Assembly: GCF_040436365.1 (NCBI RefSeq)
Contig: NZ_AP026369.1
Coordinates: 2,032,501-2,096,500, forward strand
DNA: 64,000 nucleotides
Direction of reading: 5' to 3'
DNA from: Hydrogenimonas sp. SS33
Lineage (GTDB): Bacteria > Campylobacterota > Campylobacteria > Campylobacterales > Hydrogenimonadaceae
The notes beneath the pieces were generated by a model. The model ran no database searches and was not told where the DNA came from. It worked only from the letters and a program-made list of their open reading frames with translations. A program made the translations under genes and the position numbers. Positions 1 through 8,811 of the stretch are shown here, piece after piece. Position 1 is the stretch's first letter. Each line of letters begins with the position of its first letter.

Positions 1-2
1 CC

Positions 3-680
3 ATCACCGCCAAATTGCGAAAACCCTACGTCAAGCTTTTTCACGAAGAGCGGGAATTGAGTGTGGTGGCCGCCTGCATGATGGGCGGAAGCCTTTATTT
101 CGGGACACGCCGCATCAAGCAGGAGGTGGTGGCCGAAGTGGCGGCGATTTTGGGGTACTCTGCCGTCAAAAACGGCGACCTCTTCACCGGTGCCATCGTC
201 GATACCGAGGTGCGCCGCCTGGAGAAACCGACCAAGCGCCTCTTCTCCGTCAACCGGTTCGTCGAAGGAGTCGACAGCGCTTCCGTCCTGGGCAGGCGTG
301 CCGACTACCGCGAGGGGTTGCACAAGCTCTTCAAGCGCCTGAAGCGGCGAAGCGTACTTTTTGTGATCGGGGATTTTCTCTCCCCGGTGGATCTGGCGCT
401 GCTCGCCAAGCGCCACGAGGTGATCGCCGTCATCGTCAGGGACCGTTTCGAGGAGCACCCCTCGCCTCTGGGGCAGGTCCATCTGGTCGATCCCGAAACG
501 GGGGCGACCCTGCAGACCCATTTCGCGCAAAAGAGTGCGGCTGCCTACCGGGCGCAGGTGATCGAGAGCGACAAAGCGCTCTATCGTCATCTGCGCAAGC
601 ACCGCATCCGGTTCGTCAAAATCCACACCGACGAGGAGCCTTTCGGCCGTCTGGTGAAACTTTTCGGAGGGCGTGTGTGA
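3..680 (+). CDS. DUF58 family protein, C-terminal part (Bat operon)
   Basis: Partial: the frame is already open at the window edge and runs through the first possible start (TTG at 15), so the N-terminus lies outside; about 225 residues are visible. The segment looks like the C-terminal half of DUF58 proteins, von Willebrand-like proteins usually encoded between a MoxR ATPase and BatA/BatB. Where a vWA domain has the metal-binding DxSxS, this one reads CMMGGSLYFG, so no MIDAS is visible. A second core strand (VLFVIGDF) follows about 100 residues later. Its TGA overlaps the GTG of the next gene. The upstream neighbour, probably moxR, is inferred only. Confidence 0.8.
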   Translation: MTAKLRKPYVKLFHEERELSVVAACMMGGSLYFGTRRIKQEVVAEVAAILGYSAVKNGDLFTGAIVDTEVRRLEKPTKRLFSVNRFVEGVDSASVLGRRADYREGLHKLFKRLKRRSVLFVIGDFLSPVDLALLAKRHEVIAVIVRDRFEEHPSPLGQVHLVDPETGATLQTHFAQKSAAAYRAQVIESDKALYRHLRKHRIRFVKIHTDEEPFGRLVKLFGGRV

Positions 681-1078
681 AGCCGACGGAGATCCCGATT
701 CGCGACATCAAGCCGCTGCTTCCCATTCCCGATATCTCCTTCTATGTATTCATAGGTTTTGCACTGGTGGGGCTTGTCGTGTTGGCGGCTTTGCTCATCT
801 ACGGGATTCGCTGGTGGCGAAGCCACCGACGTATCGACCCGAGGCGGCAGTGGCTGCGGGAGCTGGACCGCATCGATTTCAACGACCCAAAAAAGGCGGC
901 CTATATCTTTACGCGCTACGCGAGGCTGCTGGCGGAGGAGAAACGCCAGAAGGAGATCTTCTCCCAGCTTCTGCCCCGGCTGGAACGTTACAAGTACAAG
1001 CGGGAGGTGCCGCCCCTGGATGAAGAGACGAAGCGGTTCATGAAACTCTTTATCGAGATGACCCACGATGCACTTTGA
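677..1078 (+). CDS. Small single-pass membrane protein of the Bat operon (DUF4381-like)
   Basis: 133 residues. GTG start chosen because it overlaps the preceding stop (GTGA) and opens the only long frame here. One strong membrane segment at about residues 22-44 is followed by a basic stop-transfer stretch (WWRSHRRIDPRRQW) and a soluble helical domain of about 85 residues. Size, topology and position between the DUF58 gene and the first vWA gene fit the small membrane proteins often seen in Bat operons (DUF4381 type). That family assignment is by context and pattern, not by a search. Its 3' end overlaps the next start by 11 bp. Confidence 0.65.
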   Translation: MKPTEIPIRDIKPLLPIPDISFYVFIGFALVGLVVLAALLIYGIRWWRSHRRIDPRRQWLRELDRIDFNDPKKAAYIFTRYARLLAEEKRQKEIFSQLLPRLERYKYKREVPPLDEETKRFMKLFIEMTHDAL

Positions 1079-1970
1079 GTATCCGTGGATACTCCTTTTC
1101 GGCCTCCTCTTTCTCTTTTGCGAAAGAAAGTGCCCTCTGCGTCTGGAGCTTCTTCTCTTTCCCCATATCGACCGCATCGCCAAAATCTCCCACAACCGCT
1201 CTTTCATGCAGGCGCTCAAGTGGATGGCGTGGAGCGGGCTTATCGTGGCGCTCGCCTCGCCCGTGACGACGAAGCGTTTTGTGCCTTCGACCCTCTGGTC
1301 ACGGGATATGGTACTTATCATTGATACCAGCCGGTCGATGGATGAGCCCTTTTCCATCGTTCAGAAAGAGAACAAATTCCAGGCTCTTCAAAAGGTGTTG
1401 AAAGCGTTTGTCGAGAAGAGGGAAGAGGACCGCATCGGGATGGTGGTCTTCGGGGAGTATGCCTATATCGCCTCGCCGATTACTGCAGACAAAAGACTCC
1501 TCATGCAGATGATTCCCCACCTGAAGGTGGGCATGGCCGGCGAAAGGACAGCGATCTCCGACGCGTTGGTGCTTGGCGTGAAACTGCTGAAGAAGAGTCA
1601 TGCCAAAAGCCGGGTCGCCATCTTGATGACCGACGGCAAGAATACGGAGGGAAAAGTGCCGATGGCCGTTGCCGAAAAAGTGCTGAAAACCTACGGCATC
1701 AAGCTCTACACCATCGGCATCGGGTACGGGGGCAACTACGACGCCAAGAGCCTCGAGAGGCTGGCGAGGGAGACGGGCGGCCGGTTTTTCGAAGCTTCCG
1801 ACCCCAAAATGCTGGAGCAGGTCTACCGGGAGATCGACCGCCTGGAGCCGTCCAGGGTGGAGGGCAAACCGGTGGTGGAGACCCGCTATTACTACATTTA
1901 CCCTCTTTTTATCGCGGCGATGTCGCTGCTGGGGTGGCTCTTTCTGCTGAACCGCTCGGAGGTGGCGTAG
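1068..1970 (+). CDS. batA: BatA-like von Willebrand A domain membrane protein
   Basis: 300 residues. Hydrophobic N-terminus (7-18) and a second segment (about 52-65) precede a vWA domain that starts with IIDTSRS, giving an intact MIDAS (D86, S88, S90); ILMTDGK further on supplies the other metal-side Asp. A C-terminal membrane helix lies at about 275-293. vWA proteins bind protein partners through a divalent cation; in Bat operons they are thought to work with the MoxR ATPase in envelope stress tolerance. The substrate is unknown. It overlaps the gene before it and is 1 bp from the gene after it, so it is part of one transcript. Confidence 0.88.
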   Translation: MHFEYPWILLFGLLFLFCERKCPLRLELLLFPHIDRIAKISHNRSFMQALKWMAWSGLIVALASPVTTKRFVPSTLWSRDMVLIIDTSRSMDEPFSIVQKENKFQALQKVLKAFVEKREEDRIGMVVFGEYAYIASPITADKRLLMQMIPHLKVGMAGERTAISDALVLGVKLLKKSHAKSRVAILMTDGKNTEGKVPMAVAEKVLKTYGIKLYTIGIGYGGNYDAKSLERLARETGGRFFEASDPKMLEQVYREIDRLEPSRVEGKPVVETRYYYIYPLFIAAMSLLGWLFLLNRSEVA

Positions 1971-1971
1971 C

Positions 1972-3597
1972 ATGCGTTTCATCTATCCCGAATTTATCTA
2001 CCTGATGCTGGTGCCGGCGATGGGGCTCATCTATCTCATCGCCACCAACAAGGATGCGGTTGAGCGGGTTTTTGACGCGGAGGTGCTGGACCGCCTGCGC
2101 ATCGAGGGGGATGCGCTGGGGAAGACGGGGCATAATGCGCTGGTTTTCGTCGCCTTTTTCTTTATGGTCCTGGCGCTGGCGCAGCCGGTCATCGACAAAG
2201 GGGTGGAGCAGGTGAAGGTGCCGGGCGGGGATTTGGCCGTCGCGCTGGATCTGTCGCGCTCAATGGAGGCGAAAGACCGCTATCCCGACCGGCTGACCTT
2301 CGCGAAAGAGAAGCTGACGGAGATTCTACCGGCGCTCCCCTCCAACCGCATCGGCATCATCGGGTTTACCCGGGCCTCTTTCATCATCGCGCCTCTAAGC
2401 GAAGACCGGGAGGCGCTCCGTTTTCTGCTGGAGCGGCTTCCGAAAGAGGCGACATCCCTTCAGGGGACCGACCTGAAAGCGGCGTTGGAAGGGGCTGCGG
2501 AACTTCTAGAAAAAAGCCGGGACAGGACGGTGCTTCTGGTCACCGACGGGGGAGAGGAAAGAGATGTCAGGGCCCTGGCCGATTTCGCGAAGAAGCATCG
2601 GCTGCGAATCGTCGTCTGGATGACAGCGACGAAAGAGGGGGCGCCGGTGCCGGGCGTTCAGGGGCGAAAGCCGGTCATCTCCAGGGCCAACGGAGCCCTG
2701 AAATATCTGGCGGGTGCGACGGGAGGGCTCTATGTGCCGGCGACCCTCTCCCAGGCGGACGAGGCTTCCATTGTCCACTTTCTCAAGGAGAAGATGCGGC
2801 ATACAGGGGAGTATGAAAAGGTGGTGCACCACCGCATCCAACTCTTCTACTATCCGCTCGCCATCGCCCTGCTGATCCTTCCTTTCGCCCTCTACTCTTT
2901 CGGCGGGCGCTCCAGGATCGTGGGGCTTCTTTTGCTCTTTGCCCTGGCCTGTTCCTCTTCCATTCCCCTCGAAGCGGGCGTTCTCGATTTCGTGACGATC
3001 GACAGGGGAACGAAGGCCTACAAAAGAGGCGACTACCGCCAAAGTACCGACGCTTTCGAAAAGGTGGCTATCACGACCGACCGGCCGGAAGCCTGGTTCG
3101 ACCTGGGGAACAGTTACTACCGAAGCGGACGCTACAAGATGGCCTGCGACGCCTACGGCCGGGTGGTGACGGACAAGCTGTGGCTGGAGCGGGCGAAACT
3201 CTACAATCTGGCCAACTGCTATGTGAAGCTCGGCGATCTCCGCAAGGCGGCGGAACTCTACCGCAAAGTCCTCTCTTTCGGTGAGGAGCCCAACGCCCGG
3301 TACAACCTGGAGCTGGTGCTCAAATATCTGGAGAAAGAGAAAAAGCAACAGGGGGGCGGCAAAAAGAGGAGCGAAAAAGAGGGAGAGGGGAAAAAGCGTT
3401 CCCAAAAGGGTTCCGACGCCGAGAAAAACGCGCGCGCCCGGAAGGGCGGCAAAGGAGAGGGCAAGGGGAAGCCGAGGCCCATCACACCCAGGGAGGAGCG
3501 GAAATGGATGGAGATGATCGAGAAAGAGCCGGTCGTCACCAAACTCTATCCCCTGACGCCGCCGAAAAAGGAGCCCGAAATTGCGCATCCGTGGTAG
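1972..3597 (+). CDS. batB: BatB/BatC-like fusion: vWA domain plus TPR and charged tail
   Basis: 541 residues. Two N-terminal membrane segments (about 8-24, 54-71), then a vWA domain with intact MIDAS D93-L-S95-R-S97 and a later TDGGEE motif. Two more hydrophobic segments (about 288-330) are followed by TPR-type repeats at about 346-443 (KAYKRGDYRQSTDAFEKVA; AWFDLGNSYYRSGRYKMA). The tail (about 455-520) is very rich in Lys, Arg, Glu and Gly. In Bacteroides the BatB (vWA) and BatC (TPR) parts are separate genes; here they form one chain, with the TPR part predicted on the periplasmic side of the last helix (inference). The 3' end overlaps the next gene by 17 bp. Confidence 0.87.
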   Translation: MRFIYPEFIYLMLVPAMGLIYLIATNKDAVERVFDAEVLDRLRIEGDALGKTGHNALVFVAFFFMVLALAQPVIDKGVEQVKVPGGDLAVALDLSRSMEAKDRYPDRLTFAKEKLTEILPALPSNRIGIIGFTRASFIIAPLSEDREALRFLLERLPKEATSLQGTDLKAALEGAAELLEKSRDRTVLLVTDGGEERDVRALADFAKKHRLRIVVWMTATKEGAPVPGVQGRKPVISRANGALKYLAGATGGLYVPATLSQADEASIVHFLKEKMRHTGEYEKVVHHRIQLFYYPLAIALLILPFALYSFGGRSRIVGLLLLFALACSSSIPLEAGVLDFVTIDRGTKAYKRGDYRQSTDAFEKVAITTDRPEAWFDLGNSYYRSGRYKMACDAYGRVVTDKLWLERAKLYNLANCYVKLGDLRKAAELYRKVLSFGEEPNARYNLELVLKYLEKEKKQQGGGKKRSEKEGEGKKRSQKGSDAEKNARARKGGKGEGKGKPRPITPREERKWMEMIEKEPVVTKLYPLTPPKKEPEIAHPW

Positions 3598-5065
3598 CCT
3601 GCTGCGCTTTCTCGCCCTCTTTTGCTTTTTGGTGGCCTTTGCCCATGCCGGCGTTGTCGCCCGCCTGACGGAAAACCCCATCCTCAAAGGAGAGGAGGCG
3701 GAGCTGACATTGGAGGCGGTGGGGAAAAGGGTCCGCTTTCCCGCCATCGAAAAGATAGGTCCCTACAGAGTCAGGGACGAAGGGGTGCAGCGCCTGGAGC
3801 GGATGGAGGGGAATGCCACGGTGGTGCGTTGGCTCAAAATTTTGACGTTCACGCCGCAAAGGAGTGTGGAGATTCCTACTTTCGAAGTGGAAGTGGACGA
3901 CAAAAAGGAGAGAACGAACCCCCTGCGGCTGAGGGTCCTTTCCGCTGCGGTGACGAAAGAGCCCCCTTTCAGGCTCGATATTTCAGTGAGCAGGCAGACG
4001 GCCTATGTGGGGGAGATGATCGACGCGACGGTCCGTTTCAGTGAGCGCAAAGAGGTTCCGGTGATGAATGTGGACTTCCTGCCGCTGCAATACGACAACT
4101 TCTGGGTCAAACGGGTCTACAAGAAGCGCGTCTATCCCGAAGCGGGCTATCTGGTCCACGAGATGCACTACCTCTTTTTCCCCCAGCGACCCGGCAAGCT
4201 GACGATCGGGCCGGCGAAGGTGAAGGTGGCCGTGACGAAGAGGGTGCGGGACGCCTTCGGGTTCATCGTCAGCCGGCCGAAATGGGTCACTATCGCATCC
4301 GACAGTGTCCCCATACGGGTCAAGCCCCTGCCTGCGGGTGTCGACCTGGTGGGCCAATTTTCTCTGGAGGCCGAGGCCGCACCCCGAAGAGTCAGGGCGG
4401 GAGAACCGGTGACGCTGGAGGTGCGTGTGAAGGCGGAGGGAAACATCGAAGATTTCAGCATGCCGCCGCTGCATATCGAAGGGGTGACAATCTACCCGGA
4501 CAAACCCGTCGTGGAGCAATCCTACAGCCATGGGGTCTACAGGGGGGAGTGGCGGCGAAGGTATGTGCTCATTGCGAACCGCTCCTATACCGTTCCCCCT
4601 TTTTCTCTGCGCTACCTCGATCCCGAAAACGGCCGGGTCGAAACCGTTAAAACCCGGCCGATCCCCATTAAGGTGGAAGCGGCGGTTGCGGGTTCCGTGC
4701 AGGGAAAGGGAGTGAATGGGCCCGAAGAGGATCAGGAAGGAAAAGAGATGGAGAAAACGGTGCTGTTCGGCGTCGCCGCAGGCGCCTTTTTCGCAGGTAT
4801 GGCATTCATGGCCGGCCTGATGCGTCTGTTGGCGAAACGCCGGCTCCCAAAAACGAAAGAGGGCGGTGAGCCCCGAAACGAAGCCCAGATGCTCCAGGCT
4901 CTGATGCCCCATATCGCTGATTCCAAAGAGGCGGCCCAGATGGCGGAGAACCTCTACGCGTCGATCTATGAGGGACGGTCGCTGCATGTGGGGAAAAAAG
5001 AGTTTGCCGGGCTGATGAAACGGTTGGAGAGCAGGAAGGTCAGAGAGGTTCCGTCAAAAGAGTGA
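3581..5065 (+). CDS. batD: BatD-like periplasmic protein with C-terminal membrane anchor
   Basis: 494 residues from TTG 3581, which puts a good signal peptide (LLRFLALFCFLVAFAHAG) directly at the N-terminus; no later start does so. The long periplasmic part is beta-rich with repeated strand patterns (EAELTLEAVG; VTLEVRVKAEGN), as in BatD (oxygen tolerance) proteins. One membrane helix lies at about 388-412, with a helical cytoplasmic tail of about 80 residues. It is last in the Bat operon and ends 20 bp before a GC-rich hairpin. It probably forms the envelope-facing part of the BatA/B/D complex; that is inferred from the operon. Confidence 0.85.
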   Translation: MRIRGSLLRFLALFCFLVAFAHAGVVARLTENPILKGEEAELTLEAVGKRVRFPAIEKIGPYRVRDEGVQRLERMEGNATVVRWLKILTFTPQRSVEIPTFEVEVDDKKERTNPLRLRVLSAAVTKEPPFRLDISVSRQTAYVGEMIDATVRFSERKEVPVMNVDFLPLQYDNFWVKRVYKKRVYPEAGYLVHEMHYLFFPQRPGKLTIGPAKVKVAVTKRVRDAFGFIVSRPKWVTIASDSVPIRVKPLPAGVDLVGQFSLEAEAAPRRVRAGEPVTLEVRVKAEGNIEDFSMPPLHIEGVTIYPDKPVVEQSYSHGVYRGEWRRRYVLIANRSYTVPPFSLRYLDPENGRVETVKTRPIPIKVEAAVAGSVQGKGVNGPEEDQEGKEMEKTVLFGVAAGAFFAGMAFMAGLMRLLAKRRLPKTKEGGEPRNEAQMLQALMPHIADSKEAAQMAENLYASIYEGRSLHVGKKEFAGLMKRLESRKVREVPSKE

Positions 5066-5066
5066 A

Positions 5067-5091
5067 ATCAAAGAGGGGCGCAGCCCCATTC
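5067..5091. repeat. 25-bp hairpin repeat, copy 1
   Basis: A 25-mer carrying GGGGC-GCA-GCCCC, which matches the reverse complement of 8657-8681 at 23 of 25 positions. Both copies lie just after an operon end (batD here, bamA there) in a transcript-terminating position, but neither is followed by a clean U-run. Terminator-like or REP-like. Confidence 0.6.
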
Positions 5092-5098
5092 AGGGATT

Positions 5099-5318
5099 AT
5101 ACCAATCCCTATCCGAAGAAAAACATCGGGTTCGTGCGTTTGGCACGCGGGAGTGCGATTTGCCCTACGGGACGCGGCCCCATTCCTAAAAACCGCTAAT
5201 GCCTTCGGCACCCTACGGGCACGCGCGGTTTTCTTGACGGAATGGGGCCGCTCAAATCGCAACGCTACCCAAACACACGCCCCCGGTGTCTTGTTAGGTA
5301 TCGTTTGAGGATTGGTAT
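5099..5318. mobile_element. MITE-like element, family A, intact copy (ATACCAATCC ends)
   Basis: A 220-bp element bounded by inverted termini ATACCAATCC and GGATTGGTAT. The interior contains two GC-rich hairpins, one around the AAAACCGCGC/GCGGTTTT region. It encodes no protein. A second copy in reverse orientation lies at 20783-21271, interrupted by another element. No convincing target duplication is visible. It fills most of the 258-bp spacer between the convergent batD and tyrA genes. Confidence 0.8.
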
Positions 5319-5323
5319 TACAT

Positions 5324-6151
5324 TCAAAGAATCTTGTGAAGTTTGTTGGCCTCTTCCATCCAGCGGTGCAAACCCTTCCAGTCCGCTTCGTTGATGAGGT
5401 TGCGGCAGCGGGCGAGTTCCTCCTCGAAACGGTCCATCGACTCCAGCAGGTTTTCCCGGTTCTGTTTGAAGATCTCCTCCCACATGACCGGCGAGCTTTT
5501 GGCGAGGCGGCTCATGTCCCGGAAGCCTCCGGCGGCGAGGATAAGGATGTTTTTGGCATCTTCCTGGGCCATGACGGCGTTGGCGAGGGCGAAGCTGATG
5601 GCGTGGGGCAGGTGGCTGATGTAGGCGGCGTGGCGGTCGTGCTCGTGGGCATCCATCGTCACGATCTTCATGCCGATCTTTTTGAAAAGTGTCCGTGCCG
5701 TATCACGCTGCAGTTCGCCGCTCTCCTCCAGGTTGCAAAGCACGACGATCTTGTCCCGGTAGAGGTTGGGCAAAGCGGCGGAGGGGCCGAACTTTTCCGT
5801 TCCGGTCATCGGGTGGGCGGGGACGACGTTTTTGCGGATTTGCGGGGGGATGTTTTCGACGATTCTGGCTTTCGTGCTGCCCAGGTCGATGACGGTGCTC
5901 ATGGGTGAGATGTCGGTCAGCTCCTGCAGGGCGCGGATGATTCCCTCCACCGGTATGGCCAGGTAGATGACGTCGCTTCGCTTGAGCTCTTCCCACGAGA
6001 CCACTTCGTCGACCAGCTCCAGTTCCAGTGCTTCGTTGCAGTGGTGGGGGTTGCGGTCGTAACCGACGATCTTTTCCACCTGGGGCACCCCTTTGAGGGC
6101 GAGTCCGAGCGATCCGCCCATCAGACCGAGTCCCACGATTCCGACGACCAT
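5324..6151 (-). CDS. tyrA: Prephenate dehydrogenase
   Basis: 275 residues. N-terminal Rossmann fold with G7-L-G9-L-M-G12 and an acidic residue after the second strand (GYDRN) that fits NAD preference. The conserved AHPMTG segment (about 113) and SHLPHAISFAL give the catalytic and substrate-binding His of TyrA. The reaction is oxidative decarboxylation of prephenate to 4-hydroxyphenylpyruvate for tyrosine synthesis, in the cytoplasm. No fused chorismate mutase or ACT domain. Divergent from bamA with about 230 bp between starts; C. jejuni also has tyrA beside its Omp85 gene (from memory). Confidence 0.96.
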   Translation of the reverse strand: MVVGIVGLGLMGGSLGLALKGVPQVEKIVGYDRNPHHCNEALELELVDEVVSWEELKRSDVIYLAIPVEGIIRALQELTDISPMSTVIDLGSTKARIVENIPPQIRKNVVPAHPMTGTEKFGPSAALPNLYRDKIVVLCNLEESGELQRDTARTLFKKIGMKIVTMDAHEHDRHAAYISHLPHAISFALANAVMAQEDAKNILILAAGGFRDMSRLAKSSPVMWEEIFKQNRENLLESMDRFEEELARCRNLINEADWKGLHRWMEEANKLHKIL

Positions 6152-6276
6152 CTTTCAGCCTTCTTTTTTTTGCGACATTGTATCTAAGCGGGGATTTGCG
6201 GGAGCTTATGTGCCCCGCTTTTACGGAAATGACACCGGGCACCGGACCCTTGGCCGTTGATGTTCATTAAAATGTT

Positions 6277-6282
6277 TATAAT
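6277..6282 (+). promoter_or_regulatory. -10 element for bamA
   Basis: TATAAT in an AT-rich stretch, about 97 bp before the bamA start. The spacer upstream also holds an 8-bp inverted repeat, AAGCGGGG/CCCCGCTT (about 6186-6218), with a 19-nt loop. Confidence 0.55.
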
Positions 6283-6378
6283 TGAAAAAATGATAGACTT
6301 GAGACCTTTTTAAAAGAAGTTTCAAAACACGATCGTTCCGCTTTGTACGCAACATGCCGGAGGATCACGAGGATTTCA

Positions 6379-8607
6379 ATGAGACGTTTTTTTATCGCTG
6401 TGATGATGCTGGCTGTCGTGGCCTCTGCCCAGGTGATCCAGGCCATCCGTTTCGACGGATTGCTGCACCTCTCCCCCGATGTGGCGAAAGAGATAACCGG
6501 CCTGCATACCGGTGAGCCGATCGACATCGAAAAGGTGGACGAGGCGATCAGAAAGCTCTATGCCCAGGGCTATTTCAAGGATATCTGGGTCACCGAAGAG
6601 CGGGGGGTGCTGACCTTCCATTTCAAAGAGAAGCCGGTCATCTCCCAGATCGTCATCAGCGGTTACGGCGAGAACAAGAAGGATGAGCTGCTCTCCGCCA
6701 TCGGCCTGAAAAAGGGCGACATCTACGACGAACGGAAGATCGAGAAGGCCGAAGCGCTGATTCGAAGCCAGATCGAGTCGGAGGGCTATTTCGATACGGT
6801 GGTGGAGACGGAGACGACGCCGCTTGAAAACGGCAGCGTGAAAGTGGAGTTCAAGGTCAACAAGGGCGAAAACATCATCATCGAAAAGCTCAACCTCTGC
6901 GGGGCCAAGCACCTGGACAAAGATGACATCGAGAAGGTGATGGCCAACCGCGAACACGATTTCATGGGCTGGATGTGGGGATTCAACAACGGCAAGGTCA
7001 AGATCGACCAGCTCAAATACGAAGCACCCCGCATCCGGGACCTCTACATGCGCCACGGCTACCTCGACTGCAAGGTGGACAACCCGCTGCTGCGTGTCGA
7101 TTTCGACAATTACAAAGCGATTCTCGACTTCAAGATCACCGAAGGGCCCATCTACAAGGTCAAGGCGGTGAAGATCGAACTGGCCCAAAAGGTGATCGAC
7201 CCGGTGATTCTCAGGGACGAGCTGCGGCTGAAGCCGGGAGAGGTGTTCGACATCGAGACCCTGCGGCACGATATGGAGCACATCAAGACGAAGCTGGCGG
7301 ATATGGGGTATGCCTATGTCCGTGTCGTGCCCGACTTTTCCAAGGATGAGAAAGACCATACGACGGTAGTGAAGTACCGGGTCTACCCCGGCGACAAGGT
7401 CTACATCCGGGATGTGATTATCTCAGGCAATACCCGGACCCTCGACAGGGTCATCCGCCGGGAGATCTTTCTGGCGCCGGGCGACCTCTACAGCCTGACC
7501 GATATGAAGGACTCCAAAGCCGCCCTGATGCGCACCGGCTATTTCGAAAACGTGGTGATCGACGAGAGGCGGGTCAACGAGCACGAAATGGACCTGGTCG
7601 TCAACGTCAAAGAGGCCCAGACCGGGAACATCATGGTCGGCGGCGGGTACGGCAGCTACGACGGCTTCATCTTCAATGCCTCCGTCAACGACCGGAACGT
7701 CTTCGGAAGCGGCCTGGCCGTCGGGCTCAGCACCGACCTCTCCCGCCACCGGACCAACTTCAATTTCAATATCACCAATCCGCGTATTTGGGACAGCGAC
7801 TACAGTGCCGGATTCAATATCTACCACAACGAATTCGAAAACTACGACTATACGGAAAAACGTTTCGGGGGATCCGTGACCCTTGGCAAACAGATCGCAC
7901 GCTACTGGCATCTGTCGGGGATGTATCAGTACTACTCCACGAGAATTTCCAACATGGACCCCAACTTTCCTGACTATGAATTTTACGCCAACAACGATTT
8001 CGTTACCAGTGCGGGGACCCTCAGCGCACGTTTCAACAATACCGACGACTTCTACCTCCCCCGACACGGCATGATCTTCAGCGCCAGTGCCATGTACGCC
8101 GGCCTGGGAGGGGATGCCGAATACAACAAGAACTATTTCACCTTCATGATCTTCCAGGGGCTGGAGGACTACATCAACTACGACCTGATCCTCCGCTACA
8201 AGGCGCGCCTGGGCTTTTTCGGAAACGACAGAAAGCTGCCGGTCAGCGCCAAATTCTATATGGGCGGGGTGCGGACCGTCCGGGGGTATGAATCGGGGTC
8301 GATCGGAGGCTTTTACGAAACCTCTGACGGATACATCTACCGGACAGGGGGCGAATATACCTTCTCCAACTCCGTGGAGGCGAGTATTCCGCTGCTGGAA
8401 GCGGCGAAGATGCGTTTGGCATTTTTCCTCGACTACGGGATGATCGGCGACGACAGTTTCGATGAGTATACCCGCGCCGGTACCGGTGCGGCGATCGAGT
8501 GGTTCTCCCCCATGGGGCCGATCCAGCTCATCTTCGCCTACCCGCTCATGGAAGAGTCGGGAGACAGAACCTCCAACTTCGAATTTACGATGGGGCAGAG
8601 ATTTTAA
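6379..8607 (+). CDS. bamA: Outer membrane protein assembly factor BamA (Omp85)
   Basis: 742 residues. Start set at ATG 6379: it is preceded by GAGGA and leads straight into a signal peptide (MRRFFIAVMMLAVVASAQ); the frame extends 36 bp further upstream without a better start. Five POTRA-type repeats run from about 20 to 400 and a 16-strand barrel fills the rest, ending in a terminal Phe (MGQRF), the usual C-terminal signature. The VRGYESGSIG motif corresponds to the VRGF/Y motif of barrel loop 6. It inserts beta-barrel proteins into the outer membrane and is essential in Gram-negative bacteria. Confidence 0.97.
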   Translation: MRRFFIAVMMLAVVASAQVIQAIRFDGLLHLSPDVAKEITGLHTGEPIDIEKVDEAIRKLYAQGYFKDIWVTEERGVLTFHFKEKPVISQIVISGYGENKKDELLSAIGLKKGDIYDERKIEKAEALIRSQIESEGYFDTVVETETTPLENGSVKVEFKVNKGENIIIEKLNLCGAKHLDKDDIEKVMANREHDFMGWMWGFNNGKVKIDQLKYEAPRIRDLYMRHGYLDCKVDNPLLRVDFDNYKAILDFKITEGPIYKVKAVKIELAQKVIDPVILRDELRLKPGEVFDIETLRHDMEHIKTKLADMGYAYVRVVPDFSKDEKDHTTVVKYRVYPGDKVYIRDVIISGNTRTLDRVIRREIFLAPGDLYSLTDMKDSKAALMRTGYFENVVIDERRVNEHEMDLVVNVKEAQTGNIMVGGGYGSYDGFIFNASVNDRNVFGSGLAVGLSTDLSRHRTNFNFNITNPRIWDSDYSAGFNIYHNEFENYDYTEKRFGGSVTLGKQIARYWHLSGMYQYYSTRISNMDPNFPDYEFYANNDFVTSAGTLSARFNNTDDFYLPRHGMIFSASAMYAGLGGDAEYNKNYFTFMIFQGLEDYINYDLILRYKARLGFFGNDRKLPVSAKFYMGGVRTVRGYESGSIGGFYETSDGYIYRTGGEYTFSNSVEASIPLLEAAKMRLAFFLDYGMIGDDSFDEYTRAGTGAAIEWFSPMGPIQLIFAYPLMEESGDRTSNFEFTMGQRF

Positions 8608-8622
8608 CCTGATGGGTTGTTG

Positions 8623-8644
8623 AAACGGGGCTAGCCCGTTTTGT
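8623..8644 (+). terminator. Hairpin terminator after bamA
   Basis: AAACGGG (8623-8629), loop GCTAG, CCCGTTT (8635-8641), continuing into TTTGTCGTTT; 16 nt after the bamA stop. Confidence 0.65.
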
Positions 8645-8656
8645 CGTTTGACCTTA

Positions 8657-8681
8657 GAACGGGGCTTCGCCCCTCTTTGAT
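8657..8681. repeat. 25-bp hairpin repeat, copy 2
   Basis: Contains GGGGC-TTC-GCCCC; reverse complement is 23/25 identical to 5067-5091. Together with the preceding hairpin and the following heptamers it fills the 204-bp space between the convergent bamA and ppx genes. Confidence 0.6.
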
Positions 8682-8691
8682 TTCAGTTTTT

Positions 8692-8719
8692 GGTCATTGG
8701 GCATTGGGCATTGGGCATT
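8692..8719. repeat. Heptamer array (GGTCATT + 3 x GGGCATT)
   Basis: Four exact 7-bp units: GGTCATT followed by three GGGCATT. The reverse complement (AATGCCC / AATGACC) is the same motif class as the CCAATGA arrays at 26140, 27231 and 51157. It sits between convergent genes. Confidence 0.85.
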
Positions 8720-8811
8720 GACGCGCGTTGAGAATGATTCTCGGTTTAAAATTTTGTCGAATTGATGCAAACCCTTGACAACCTATTCAGAATCAGCTTC
8801 GCTGATACTAC

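Noticed and set aside
8657-8681. UUCG-tetraloop terminator after bamA
   Set aside because: The loop is CTTCGC, not C(UUCG)G, and the following tract is CTCTTTGATTT; the better terminator is at 8623-8644.
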